Origin: Agrostemma githago
Lineage: Eukaryota > Streptophyta > Magnoliopsida > Caryophyllales > Caryophyllaceae
Assembly (NCBI GenBank): GCA_958450325.1
Contig: OY288251.1
Coordinates: forward strand, 63,381,666 to 63,445,665
Length of the DNA stretch: 64,000 nucleotides
Reading direction: 5' to 3'
Shown here: positions 37,801 through 48,174 of the stretch, piece after piece
How positions within the stretch are numbered: the stretch's first letter is position 1
How the letters are laid out: every line of letters begins with the position of its first letter
Notes under the pieces: generated by a model
The model's database searches: none
The model's input: only the letters and a program-made list of their open reading frames with translations
What the model was told of the DNA's origin: nothing
Program-made: the position numbers and the translations under genes

Positions 37801-40161
37801 GGCATCCAAATATTGTTCTCTTCATGGGGGCCATTACTGAACCGCCTAATCTAGCCATTGTAACCGAGTATTTATGCAGGTTCATGTCCTTGGACTTCTT
37901 GATATCATGATTTTGGTGTTGTTTATGTATCCCATTAGTGTATCTGATATTTTGCGTCAACTGCAGAGGAAGTTTATACAGACTGTTACATAAATCTGGT
38001 GGCAGAGAGGTGTTGGATGAGAGACGACGACTAAGTATGGCTTTTGATGTGGTATATTTTTGTCTCCCCTAGTGTCCACAACATTGATTGCCGTCGTTGA
38101 TTCAGGTCGCTAGATGGGTTTAGGATGCATCTAAGATCTAACACAAAATGTTGAACTTGCTTGTCACCCTGCACAATTTTTTCATCCTGCGATAATAGTT
38201 CATTAGTTCATTTCTGCGGACTGTTGCCAGGGTAGTTATTTATTTATTTTATTTATTATGTTGTAATCTGCAGGCAAAGGGAATGAATTATCTTCACAAG
38301 CGTAACCCACCTATTGTCCACCGGGATTTGAAATCTCCTAATCTTTTGGTAGATAAAAAGTATACTGTGAAGGTAGTGGTTGTTTTTACATTTATGTGTT
38401 TTTCATTGGCAGTTGTGCATATACCCCCTTTGTTAATTGTTACTATCGTTTCTTGCCCTTTTTACTTCTTCCACAGATCCTCTCCCCCCCTTTTTTTTCT
38501 TGCTATTACTCTTGACAAATTACTTCAATTGGTTTAGGTGTGTGATTTTGGCCTTTCACGTCTGAAAGCTAATACATTTTTGTCATCAAAATCAGCAGCA
38601 GGAACTGTAAGTCTTTGAGAGTTTTAAAATGTTTGAGTCCAGATATATTTCTTTCCTTTTTCGTGCTGCATGTTTGCTTTCTTATATGACTACAATTAAA
38701 TTGAACAGCCTGAGTGGATGGCACCTGAAGTTCTTCGTGATGAGCCATCAAATGAGAAATCTGATGTCTATAGCTTTGGTGTTATATTATGGGAGCTTGC
38801 AACATTGCAACAGCCATGGAGCAACTTAAACGCTGCTCAGGTTTGTTCGTTATATAACTATGAGTATCTGCCTTTCTCATCTTTATGATGTTGAGAAAAA
38901 ATTGTCTGGGTGACTATATGGAGTTTATACTTTATATCATACCTCTTCCTTGGAGAGTGTTGGCTATACTTGAAGATCTTCAGTTTTGTTCAATCTATAT
39001 TCTAAACTTGCATGTTTTGGTATCCATAAACTAGTACATTTATCTGTGTCATGGGAATTACTTGTGGGTCTGTTAAATGGAGAATTGAGGATCATAGCAG
39101 TTAAAGAATCTGTAGCTGAAAAATAGGATATAGAATCTCTTGTTTCTGTGATAATTGTAGTCATCTTGCTTGGAGGTAGTTCCTTGGCACCATAAAAACG
39201 AAGAGGAAGAAAGTGCACGTTCTACCGCGCCACAGTCAAGCTTGTTGGAACATCTGCTGTTTTGATGTATTGTAGACTTGTAGTTGATCATTCCCTCTAT
39301 GTGCGGTTAGACTCCCTTTGCCAAAAAAAAGACATTATTTGGTGAATTTTGTGTTTATCAGGAAACTTGTTGGTGGAAGTGCCTTGCTGATGCCTAGATG
39401 AAATGTTTAGTTTAGTATAGAATACGGAGGTTAAAAGTAATATCCACAACCTGTGTATATATATGGTTTAAACTCAGGACTTTTGGGGTTATTAATGCGT
39501 GAGTTGAGTTGGCCAAAAATGAATGGGTACACCTTTTGGGGACAGAAAGTTTCAGGTTTCTTACCTTTTGTGTATGTTGGGTTATTGTCGTAGTCGGTAA
39601 AATAAAGAATGGGGAGACTTGTTTATGAGTTGGTGTGCTACGCTTGATGAAATCTCTCACTTGAGGTGTGGATAGGTTGATGATCTTGCATCTACTGCCT
39701 TGCTGCGGGTGTCTCAACAGTGTGATGACCCTACTCTAATGGCTTGCTTCTTTGAACTACACGCTTCCTTTTGAGTGATGGAACTTATTTAAATTTGTGT
39801 CTCCTGTTTGACCAAACTCAATACTTTTCTCCGTTTGGTAATCAATGTGTGACCTATCCTTCTTTAGGTCGTTGCGGCAGTTGGTTTCAAATGCAAGAGG
39901 CTCGAAATTCCACATGATGTGAATCCTCAAGTGGCTGCCCTTATCGAGGCTTGTTGGGCTAAGTGGGTAGAATGTCCAATTTCCTGTATATGTTTTGGAG
40001 TATTCAGCCTTCCATTTTACTAATTTGTTTTTGTTTCTACTACTTGCTGTAGTGAGCCATGGAAGCGTCCTTCCTTTGCCAACATTATGGATTCTCTGAG
40101 GTCGATGCTTAAACCTCCTACGCCTCAACTGGTTCGTGGAGATAGTCACCTAATTACATAA
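28874..40161 (+). CDS. CTR1: CTR1, Raf-like serine/threonine kinase (ethylene signalling)
   Basis: The joined exons code for 812 aa, close to 821 in Arabidopsis CTR1. Exons: 28874-29359, 31758-32059, 32170-32314, 32505-32608, 33475-33683, 35200-35592, 35766-35806, 37621-37689, 37779-37879, 37967-38051, 38274-38372, 38538-38606, 38709-38840, 39868-39962, 40053-40161. All introns are GT-AG and every junction keeps frame. The start MEMPGRRSN and the block SWAQQTEESYQLQLALALRL are diagnostic. Residues 163 to about 400 form the EDR1/CTR1 regulatory domain. The kinase (about 540-800) has the GSGSFG loop near 546, Lys565, HRDLKSPN with Asp663, DFG at 681 and an intact APE, so it should be active. 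CTR1 binds ethylene receptors at the ER and phosphorylates EIN2 when ethylene is absent, blocking the response. Intron 7 (1814 bases) holds a Stowaway MITE and an antisense LINE fragment. Confidence 0.96.
29760..30300. repeat. Paired GGAAAGG-rich MITE-like repeats in CTR1 intron 1
   Basis: Two related blocks of about 240 bases (29790-30000 and 30050-30290) share GGAGGGATCCATT, CAAATCA and TTTGGAGG motifs. They are bounded by CTGTTTGGATTG and CCCAAACAAAGCC, an inverted pair typical of hAT/Harbinger-type MITEs. The exact termini and target duplication are unclear. Confidence 0.5.
35947..36036. mobile_element. Stowaway-type MITE in CTR1 intron 7
   Basis: A 90-base element with CTCCCTCC termini flanked by TA. 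The inverted repeats run about 27 bases (CTCCCTCCAATTCATAGG against CTCCCTCCTACTCTTAG). It folds almost wholly into a hairpin. TA duplication and CTCCCTCC ends are the Tc1/mariner Stowaway signature. Confidence 0.88.
36200..37560 (-). pseudogene. LINE (non-LTR) reverse transcriptase fragment in CTR1 intron 7
   Basis: On the minus strand, KLWERVIEQRLRK, ENQFGFMPGRSTMKAIFLIR and the HGYxD-like region (37527-37336) give reverse transcriptase motifs. GCPKDSALSPFLSAIVMDEL and MFARDILLIDETKDRVKRNLE follow. The catalytic box FADD reads FARD, so an active-site aspartate is lost. The tail 36200-36500 matches the C-terminal part of such elements (a GRPK-like stretch). Stops and an internal duplication (37149-37312) break the frame. 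It lies antisense to the kinase gene and accounts for most of intron 7. The family (RTE-like) is inferred from general motif spacing. Confidence 0.82.
37149..37312. repeat. Tandem duplication of about 82 bp inside the LINE
   Basis: Two adjacent copies starting TCCTTTGTACATGTC and ending CCACAATACCTCCC, differing by only one or two bases. The duplication is far younger than the LINE insertion. Confidence 0.93.
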
Positions 40162-42442
40162 ACGCATGGCGAATAAGATTTAGCTTTTTTTCTCATTTGC
40201 GTTGTTTGATTCTTTTCCTGATGTGAGTGCCGGAAGGGTTTGAGTTCTTCCAGCAATTTCAGGTATGGGTCAATCCACCTTTGTCTATTCTATTAGGTGA
40301 TTAGTAATTTTATCAGATATATCTCCCCTGCCATTACCCATGATGATTGAGATGATACTGTTGTGAAAATTGTGGACTATTCTCGTGTGGTAACCTTTAG
40401 TTATGTTATTTCATTTTTTGGAGAAACTATCAGTGGAAGCATAAGTAGCTAGGCCGTGAAAACACGGATCTTTCTGCTTGGTGTTAGCATTGTTACGTGA
40501 AGGCCCTTCTTTGTGGTCATTTAACATTGCCACCATGTTACTTCCGAGTATTAACAATCCTTGAAACTGTGATTTTTTTTCTTGACGACCCATACTTGAA
40601 AATATTGCGAGTTTATTGAAATTTCTGAGACTTTTGTGTTAGGTACTTATTCCTTTAAATATTTGTTTAGGAGGGGGTTTAGTTTGGTTGTATCTTCTCT
40701 AGATTTCTTTTCCCGCACCCCCTCTCATTCACTCTCCAGCTACTCCTTTCACGGATGAGGTCTGCTCTCTATTCCGTGGTACTTCATCTGGTACAGCTTT
40801 TTATATCTATAGCAGTCCCCTGAAATCACACGGAGTTGGTCGTTAATTGTTATTGATGGTGCTGGAATGGATCTTTGTGACGTCTAATTTGCCTAATTTG
40901 GTCATATGGGGAAGAAATAATGTTATTTGTAGGCATTTCTCTTTGATTTTCCCGTGTAGTGTTTATTGTTGTTCTTACATGTTTGAATTTAGCTGTCAAA
41001 ATTGAACATACTTGAAAACCAGACTGCAGAGTTTGATGATACTCGGTCTTCATTTATTTTATATTATGGTATCAGACTAACTGACGATTGAGGGGGTTTT
41101 TGTTTTTTTGGCGCAGGATCAACTGCTGTACATCTCTGTTATATTGCCCATAAAGAAATGAATTTTTACTTGGGTTTGAATACTCATACTAAGTTATATA
41201 ATATAAATATCAAATACAGTAGTATTGTAGACAAATCATTTTCGTAGTTTTCAGATATAATTGTGAATTGTAAGCATAAACAACGTAAACATAGAAGTTT
41301 AGTATTGGCAGTAATGGGAATGAAATGTGCATATCTTCTTTTTGAAACAAGGAGGATGGAATGAATTACCAGTACTTCTCTTGTGTCATTCAGTTTCTCT
41401 CAGCCTCCCTCCCTCCCTTTCATGTCCCTTACCCTTACCCTTACCCTCTTAACAATTTCAATCTTATGGTTTCATGGCAAATTCCTGAAGCCTTTGTAAT
41501 AGTGACACCATCTATTGTAATAGGGTTGAAATTGTGAGACCATCCATTTGTAATAAGGTCGTGATTCGTAATTGGGGGGGTTGGTTTTCCTTTCCATGTT
41601 ATTCTGCGTGTTTAATACCGGATGTGATTGTTGTGGGATGATTTTTTTGCTACTGTTTGCCAATTGATAAGTTGGAAACACTATGGAATCTATCCATCCA
41701 CTTATTTATACGTAGTGTTGCTCCTTGGTACTCATTATACTTTCACAAATTCTGGGTTGCAACAGAGTTATCCGTCACTTTATTATAATGGGTCAAATAT
41801 TATCCATCTGCTTAGAAAAAGTTTTATTTGTTTGTCGCAAATGGGTAGTATCTGACTTCTTATAACAATGTGACAAATATGTCTGTCACAAGGGAAATTA
41901 GTTAAACTTTTATTGGATCTTAATTCTCATCTTTTTCTCCTAACCTAATACTTTCTTTTCCCAATTTCTCTAATTGTCTATCTAAATTCACATTAAATCC
42001 ATCTAAATTCACATCTTAATCATACCCAGGTTTTCTCTTACACCCAATTTTTCATTATTTTTCCGTAATATCTCCCCTTAGAAAAAGATTAGAAAATTTC
42101 TTTCTTTTCCAATAGTCCAATCCCCTTAAAACTGAACGATTTCTTTCATTTTTTCATCCTCGTAAAACTTCTCTATGATTATGGATCATAATTTGCGCTG
42201 AGAAATATAATTTCTAATTTTGTTTTGTTTCTAAATAAGTCCTAATTAGATTCATCTATCACTTTAGAATTATGGATCATACATTGAGACAATTAAGTCC
42301 TAATTGTTGTGGTTGTTGGAAGTAAGGTGATGAATTGATTGAGGAAAAAATGAGTGTAATTTGTGAAATGTGGATGTGGAAATGTGGAATAGAGAGTACT
42401 GAGTATAATAGCATTTGTCTTTTTAATTCTTGTACAAATTAA
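40162..42442. other. 3' flank of CTR1, no gene seen
   Basis: Holds the 3' UTR (possible end signals near 41150, CATAAAGAAATG) and intergenic DNA. A small CCCTTA/CCCTTACC run lies near 41427. No coding frame with family similarity was recognised. Confidence 0.5.
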
Positions 42443-44089
42443 GGGGCCGTTTGGTTGAGGGGTTACAGGAAAGGGAAAGGGAATCCTTGATTCCCTTTGT
42501 GGTTGTTTGTTTTAATTTTTTTGCATTCCCTTTCCCCCTTAGCATTCTCTTCCAAACCCCATACTCCTCTAATTTCATTCCCCCCACTCCCTAGGGTTTG
42601 GATTTTGATTCCCTCACCCACCACCCCAACTCATCACCCACTACCCTAAAACCACCACCATTCCGGCACCACTGCTAATGTCACCACCACCACCACCACC
42701 AATCTCGTCACTACCGCCACCCCGAGACCATCACCACCTCATCATTTCTATTCCCTATAATTTCTAAACAAACAACAAGGAAAATCTAAGGTAATCTCTT
42801 TGATTTCCTTTCGTTTCCCATGTTTATTCCCTTTCTCTTTCCCGTGTTAAAAAAGCTGAAATAACACAACTCATATATTTTCCCGCCTAAAGCTGAAATA
42901 AAAAGCTAATCATAGACTCATAGTAGCATGGGTAAATGAGCTACCTCGTAAATGATTTTTTTACACCTTCAATCCTCCTTTCCACTAACCAAATAACACA
43001 ACTCATATATTTTCCCGCTTAAAGCTATCCACAACAAAAATAAATAAAAAATAGACCAAATAAGCTAGGTGCGAATCAAACCCTTACCTCGTGTGTGTCA
43101 CCCTTCTCCTCTCCAATTACACTCTAACATCTTACTGATTTAAATATCACTACATCACACATAAAGCTATACACCACAGAAAGTATGTAATTAAAGAAAT
43201 TTGATTGATTACATTGATTACGAAAATCACATGTTTTAAATGGAAGATATCACATACAATATTTAATATGGAAGGTATGATCAATTTTTTTAAAAAAAAA
43301 GTATCACGGCGTGCTAACCATTAAAAAAAGTCTTACACCTGAGACGGTCCATTTTTAATTTATTTTTTAATTTTCTAATGAAAAACTGAATAATTTTTTT
43401 ACGCAAAGAGAACGTATCACGGCGTGCTAACCATTAAAAAAAGTATATTATTATACAATTTTTTATAAATATTTATGTATTTTATGGTATGTTAAAGAGA
43501 GAAGTGGGTATCTCGATATGTGAGATGATATAAACCGAGTATATAAAAAATACATAGTTATACAAAAAAAGAAAGTGAAGAAATTTACGAAAAAGAAAAA
43601 GTGAAAGCTTTCAATGAAACGAAGGGAGTATAATTGTATAAACAATATTTTCATTAATTGCACGTTATTTAATACTCCGTGCATTTCAAGACGTTACTCA
43701 AATATTTTGATTAGTTTTGCGATTTAAAAAATATTTTCTTATTTCTAAATTATACAGTCGATAAATACTAAAAATAAAATAATAATTTTTTTATTTTAAA
43801 TCTTAAATGAAATATTCTATAAGATAAATATAATATAAATACCGTGCATTGCACGGGGTCTATACTAGTTATTATTAACCGTACAATATTACAACAATGT
43901 TATAACTTTTCAGTTATTTTGCTTGCTGATTAGTGATTTAAGTTAACTTTTCAAATCCTAATTTTCCTTTGACTTTTCAACTAATTTACTGTAACAGTTT
44001 TCAATTAATTTTATCAGATAAAGTGAAAAGGATAAAGTAAAAGTATATATTATGACAAAGCAGCACCACCACCATATATTATATACGGA

Positions 44090-44152
<63 letters not shown>

Positions 44153-44370
44153 ACCACCACTCCGGCACCACTACTAATGTCACCACCACCATCACCAATC
44201 TTGTCACTATCGCCACCCCGAGACCATCATCACCTCATCATTTCTATTCCCTATAATTTCTAAACAAACAACAAGGAAAATCTAAGGTAATCTCTTTGAT
44301 TTCCTTTCCTTTACCCTTGTTTCTCACGTTTATTACCTTTCCCTTTCCCGTGTTTTAACCAAACGCCCCC
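42443..44370. mobile_element. Harbinger/hAT-like MITE, internally duplicated
   Basis: The left end GGGGCCGTTTGGTT (42443) is inverted at the right as AACCAAACGCCCC (44357-44369), flanked by TAA on both sides (42440-42442 and 44371-44373). A TAA duplication fits PIF/Harbinger. The interior contains two near-copies of the same CACCACC...GAAATTCTAAACAAAC segment (42658-42815 and 44158-44305), so a 1.5-kb segment was duplicated after insertion. Copies of GACTCATAGTAGCATGGG at 42912 and 44433 support this. Confidence 0.6.
44091..44148. repeat. (TA)n microsatellite
   Basis: 29 consecutive TA units, just left of the second copy of the duplicated segment. It is likely unstable and may mark the duplication junction. 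Confidence 0.97.
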
Positions 44371-44768
44371 TAAGTGTTTGGCGAATTGCTTATTTCGCAA
44401 ATAACTAAGCTGAAATAAAAAGCTAATCATAGACTCATAGTAGCATGGGTAAATGAGCTACCTCGTAAATGATCTTTTTTACCCCTTCAATTATTATTAA
44501 CCGTACAATATTACAACAATGTTCTAACTTTTCAGTTATTTTGCTGATTAGTGATTTAAGTTAAAGTAAAAGTATATATTATGACAAAGCAGCACCACCA
44601 CGTATATTATACGGAGTATATATATAAAAAAATGAGGTAGAAGCAATCCAAACTATTTGTATACACACCAATTGATAAAATTGATAGTCAATAATCACTA
44701 TGTATATACTAACTTTCTATACCTAAAAATCTGGCATACCCAACTTTGTTTTAGTCAACAAGTGTAAT

Positions 44769-46865
44769 TTAGGGATCAATATAAGTGCCTTTCAAGTCAG
44801 ATTGGAGAGATGGATATTCATATTCATACTCTGGCCACCTCCCTATTCCTGAACTCACTGCAGGTAGGAAACTCATGTCCAAGGCATCCGAGCAAGTTGG
44901 TCCTGCTATATCATAGCCGGCCATATTGCCCCATAAACGCGGGCTAGAACCGGAAATATCCGTGCTCACATCCAAATCCAAATCCAAATCCAAACCCAAA
45001 CCCAAACCCGTACTCCACAACTCCTCCTCTTGTTTAACGAAATTAGTGTCGATATGAGGAGAGGAGAGTCCCTGATCAGGAAATGCAACAATGTAGTCAG
45101 CTTCAGCTTCAGCTTCAGGATGTGTCTCTTGTAATTCAAATTCATGTAAAGGAACATCCTCAACTCCAAAAGGCAGACTTTCCATGCTTGCAGTTTCACC
45201 CACATCTTGTAAAAAAACATCTCCAAACTCAGGTTGTTGTTTATACCTCACCACAGAACAACAACTACTCCCTGTTTCTTGATGCTGCTGCTGCTTTAGA
45301 AACTTGTTGTTGTTCTTCTTCTGCCTGTTTGATTCTTGTTTGAGGCGATCCATAAATCCGGGTTTTTGAAGCAGCTTGGCTAAGAATGAAACCATTTGTT
45401 TTTGGCGTTGCTCTGAAGCTTGGAGTCTATCCTTGACCATTTCCATGCGCTCTGAAGTTCCTCTTTGTTGGTGTTGGAGCTCAATTAATTCTTGCATCAT
45501 CGCACTCCTCTCTTCTCTTAACCTCTCTATTTCCCTTCCTAACCCCGGCCTAGGGGCTACTTGAGCAGCAGCTGAACAAGTATTTTGTTGTTGTTGTTGT
45601 TGTTGGGGTGACTTGCGCCTGTGAATGTTGTTGAGCAAGTGCTTTTTCCCGCGCAAAAACCCGTCATTGGCAAACTCCCATTTATCAGGATCAACTTTGC
45701 GGAATCCCTACATTTGAGAAACCAAATTAGACAGGAAACAAAGCTTATTTACTTCTTATAAGATAAGATGGAGCACTAGCAGCTGACATTTCAGAAGGAA
45801 GCTAATATGATGTACTCCTATCTACTACGAGTAGAGTCTACAGTAAATAGAAATCCGGGAACGACATCATTAGGATATTTAGCTAGCTATTCCATCATTT
45901 GATGAATTGATGTAAGCAAGGTGGAGTAGCTTTAAACAAGGGTGTAAGCAGAGTATGTAGTATGCAAAGAAATAAGAATGAATGAGTATATAATATGAAT
46001 TGAGCCTGAAATCCTACCTGTTAATTGGTGAAAGTATGTATGTATGTAGTTGGCAGGGTACTCCAGCTACCAATCATCCCAGTCCCAGAACCAAGCTAGC
46101 TTCCCTTCTTCATTACATACTACTCGTATATATATATACATACTCATACTCATACTCATACTCATACTCGTATTTGACAGTCCAATTCAGTAGTGGAGTA
46201 CACTGAAGACTGGACCGACGGATATATAAGGGGATAAGTATCTAAAATAAATACAAACAAAATTACTTATACTGATCCATTATTTCTATACATTAATTAT
46301 CCCAGAGCAGTAGGCAGTAGTAGTAGTATGTTACATCATCAGCCGATCCAAAATTGTTTTAATTACACCAAAGCTAACACTTTACAAGCAAAACTATTAC
46401 ACCCATATTGTTGATGATGATACAATAATCAATGACTCCAAAACTAAGTACGAGTAATGAAATGTGACCAAACCAAACCAATTATACAATGAATGAATGA
46501 ATGAAAAGAAAAGAAAGAAAAAGATATAATGAGATACCCACATAAGTATTAAGTTGGCGAACAAAACTGGAGAAATTATTATGCTTGAAATTGCGAGGTA
46601 AAATTAATCGAGAAAACTCCAGAGGATCCCACACTACGAAGCTTTGCCCTACACAGCTCCACGATATGATGGGGTCTATTGCCGGGTCATCCACCAGGTC
46701 ATACGTTTTCGACAGAAACGGAGGAACTGGGTTGCCCAACAGACACTCCACCCGGGGCAGTGGCAGTGGCTGTGGCTGTGGCTGAGAATCCTCCTCCATC
46801 GGCAATGAGTCAGAGGTATTTGTATTTGGGGGAGATGAAAATGGCAAGTTTGTTGTGTTGTCCAT
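44769..46865 (-). CDS. HSFA3: Heat-shock transcription factor, class A (HsfA3-like)
   Basis: Two exons (46865-46542 and 45707-44769) joined across an 834-base GT-AG intron give 420 aa. The DNA-binding domain (about 46-138) reads NPVPPFLSKTYDLV, FKHNNFSSFVRQLNTY, then GFRKVDPDKWEFA, with the intron between RQLNTY and GFRK, as in all plant HSFs. The coiled-coil HR-A/B (about 166-220) is the class A type. KQESNRQKKNNNK is a likely nuclear signal. Tryptophan motifs near the C-terminus (EEELW, LWGNM, GRWPEYEYEYPS) replace classic AHA motifs, as in HsfA3. A short polyQ follows the DNA-binding domain, and a GLGLDLDLDLD repeat lies near residue 345. The family is clear; the A3 assignment is strong but not proven. 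An alternative start at 46919 overlaps the TATA-like box. Confidence 0.9.
46137..46172. repeat. (TACTCA)n microsatellite in HSF intron
   Basis: Six-base repeat CATACT/ACTCAT within the single intron of the HSF gene. Confidence 0.9.
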
Positions 46866-46900
46866 GGAGGTTGGAGTTGGGAAATGGAGGATGGAGATGG

Positions 46901-46910
46901 GGTATTTATA
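46901..46910 (-). promoter_or_regulatory. TATA box of the HSF gene
   Basis: TATAAATACC on the minus strand, 36 bases upstream of the ATG at 46865. It overlaps codons that would follow an ATG at 46919, so that ATG is unlikely to be in the mRNA. The 5' leader would be short, perhaps 10 bases. Confidence 0.6.
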
Positions 46911-46986
46911 ATTATTCATGGAGACTACCTTGCTGACTAAGTAACTAAGTGTGTGGGGAAAATATCTGGGTCATAACTCATACAGT

Positions 46987-46994
46987 AAGTCGGT
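46987..46994 (-). promoter_or_regulatory. DRE-type motif upstream of the HSF gene
   Basis: The minus strand reads ACCGACTT, which fits the DRE consensus (A/G)CCGACNT bound by DREB2 factors. It lies about 80 bases upstream of the TATA box. In Arabidopsis HsfA3 is a direct DREB2A target, so the position is suggestive. A six-base core can occur by chance. Confidence 0.45.
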
Positions 46995-47308
46995 GATTTT
47001 TTTTTTTTTTTTGTGGTTTCAACTCAGATATTTTGTATTGTTTGTTTGTGGGACTGAACTGGAGTGGGGTTGCTGATTCAAAGGAGAAATGGAATGGAGC
47101 AATGAGAGGGGTTTTTGGCAACGAGTGTGACCAATCAGAATTGAATGGATATGTCATAAATAAAAACCATCGACGCTGTCCAACTCTAATCTTGTACGAG
47201 TAGTACTGTATGTATTAGCCACCCAATTACTGTATGTTAGTTGTTATATCTTTTCTAGAAAAAACTAGCAGCAGTAGTCAAACTGCACACTGTGACACCA
47301 CCCACCCC

Positions 47309-47342
47309 AGTTATCAGTTATCAGTTATCAGTTATCAGTTAT
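47309..47342. repeat. (TTATCAG)n repeat
   Basis: Five near-exact copies of AGTTATC, between the HSF gene and the copia remnant. Confidence 0.9.
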
Positions 47343-48174
47343 CCAAACCCGGTTTGTTTGGTGGATTGGATGTACAACAATTTATTTTATTTATTTTTAT
47401 TTTTTTTTGCCAGCATAGACAGAGGATGTACAACAATTTCAACCAATGTTGTTCCGCTACAAAATTACATTACCTTCGTCCTACTCACTCAAACATATCT
47501 ATTCTTCCTTATTACTTGCTCAATGTTTATGGAATACATACACCTATTTATACCTACAGTACTACGCTTATTTAGAGGCATATCATTAACTAGAGGCGGA
47601 TAACTAAACTCATGATACGGATGGGATAACCATACGACTATATGTGGACATGACATAGGTCCACCCCGACGCGGCCACGCGTGAATTTGGGGTCGATATG
47701 TTTCCCGTGTGAGATGATTCTCGGGTCAAAATTTAAATCGAAGTTGGAGTCGCCACCGAACTTTGTAGGAGTTCAGACCCGTTCGAACTCACTCTATACT
47801 TGGGCGTTTCGTGCACAAAGCACGGCCCGCTTTAGTACTAGAGCTTATGGGGGTTCGTCCCTTTGCATTACGATACCGATGCCGAGTTATCGGGTATCGT
47901 GCATCGAATGACTCTCGTATGCCAACGATTTCGGACATCCGGAAACCGAGGTTCTGAGTAAGGGGTGAAGGTACGTGTTGGGAAGCGCCCACAAAGGACA
48001 CCCAACCCCGCCCGCACATAGCGACCTCTATTAAGATATCGATCGGTTTTTCAATATGCGCGCTAGTAATTCGGTAAAATGATATGCAAACATTATGTTA
48101 CGATACATAAATATAATACATGTTGCTACGTCATTTAATGCATCTCGGTTTATGTCGAAGTGGTTTAGCATGTT

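Noticed and set aside
41427..41452. CCCTTACCCTTACCC run resembling a telomere repeat
   Set aside because: Plant telomeres are CCCTAAA; only a few imperfect units occur, within ordinary 3' flank.
46866..46919. Upstream start of the HSF (MNNYKYPISIL...)
   Set aside because: It overlaps a TATA-like box and is not similar to the N-terminus of known HSFs; kept only as an alternative.
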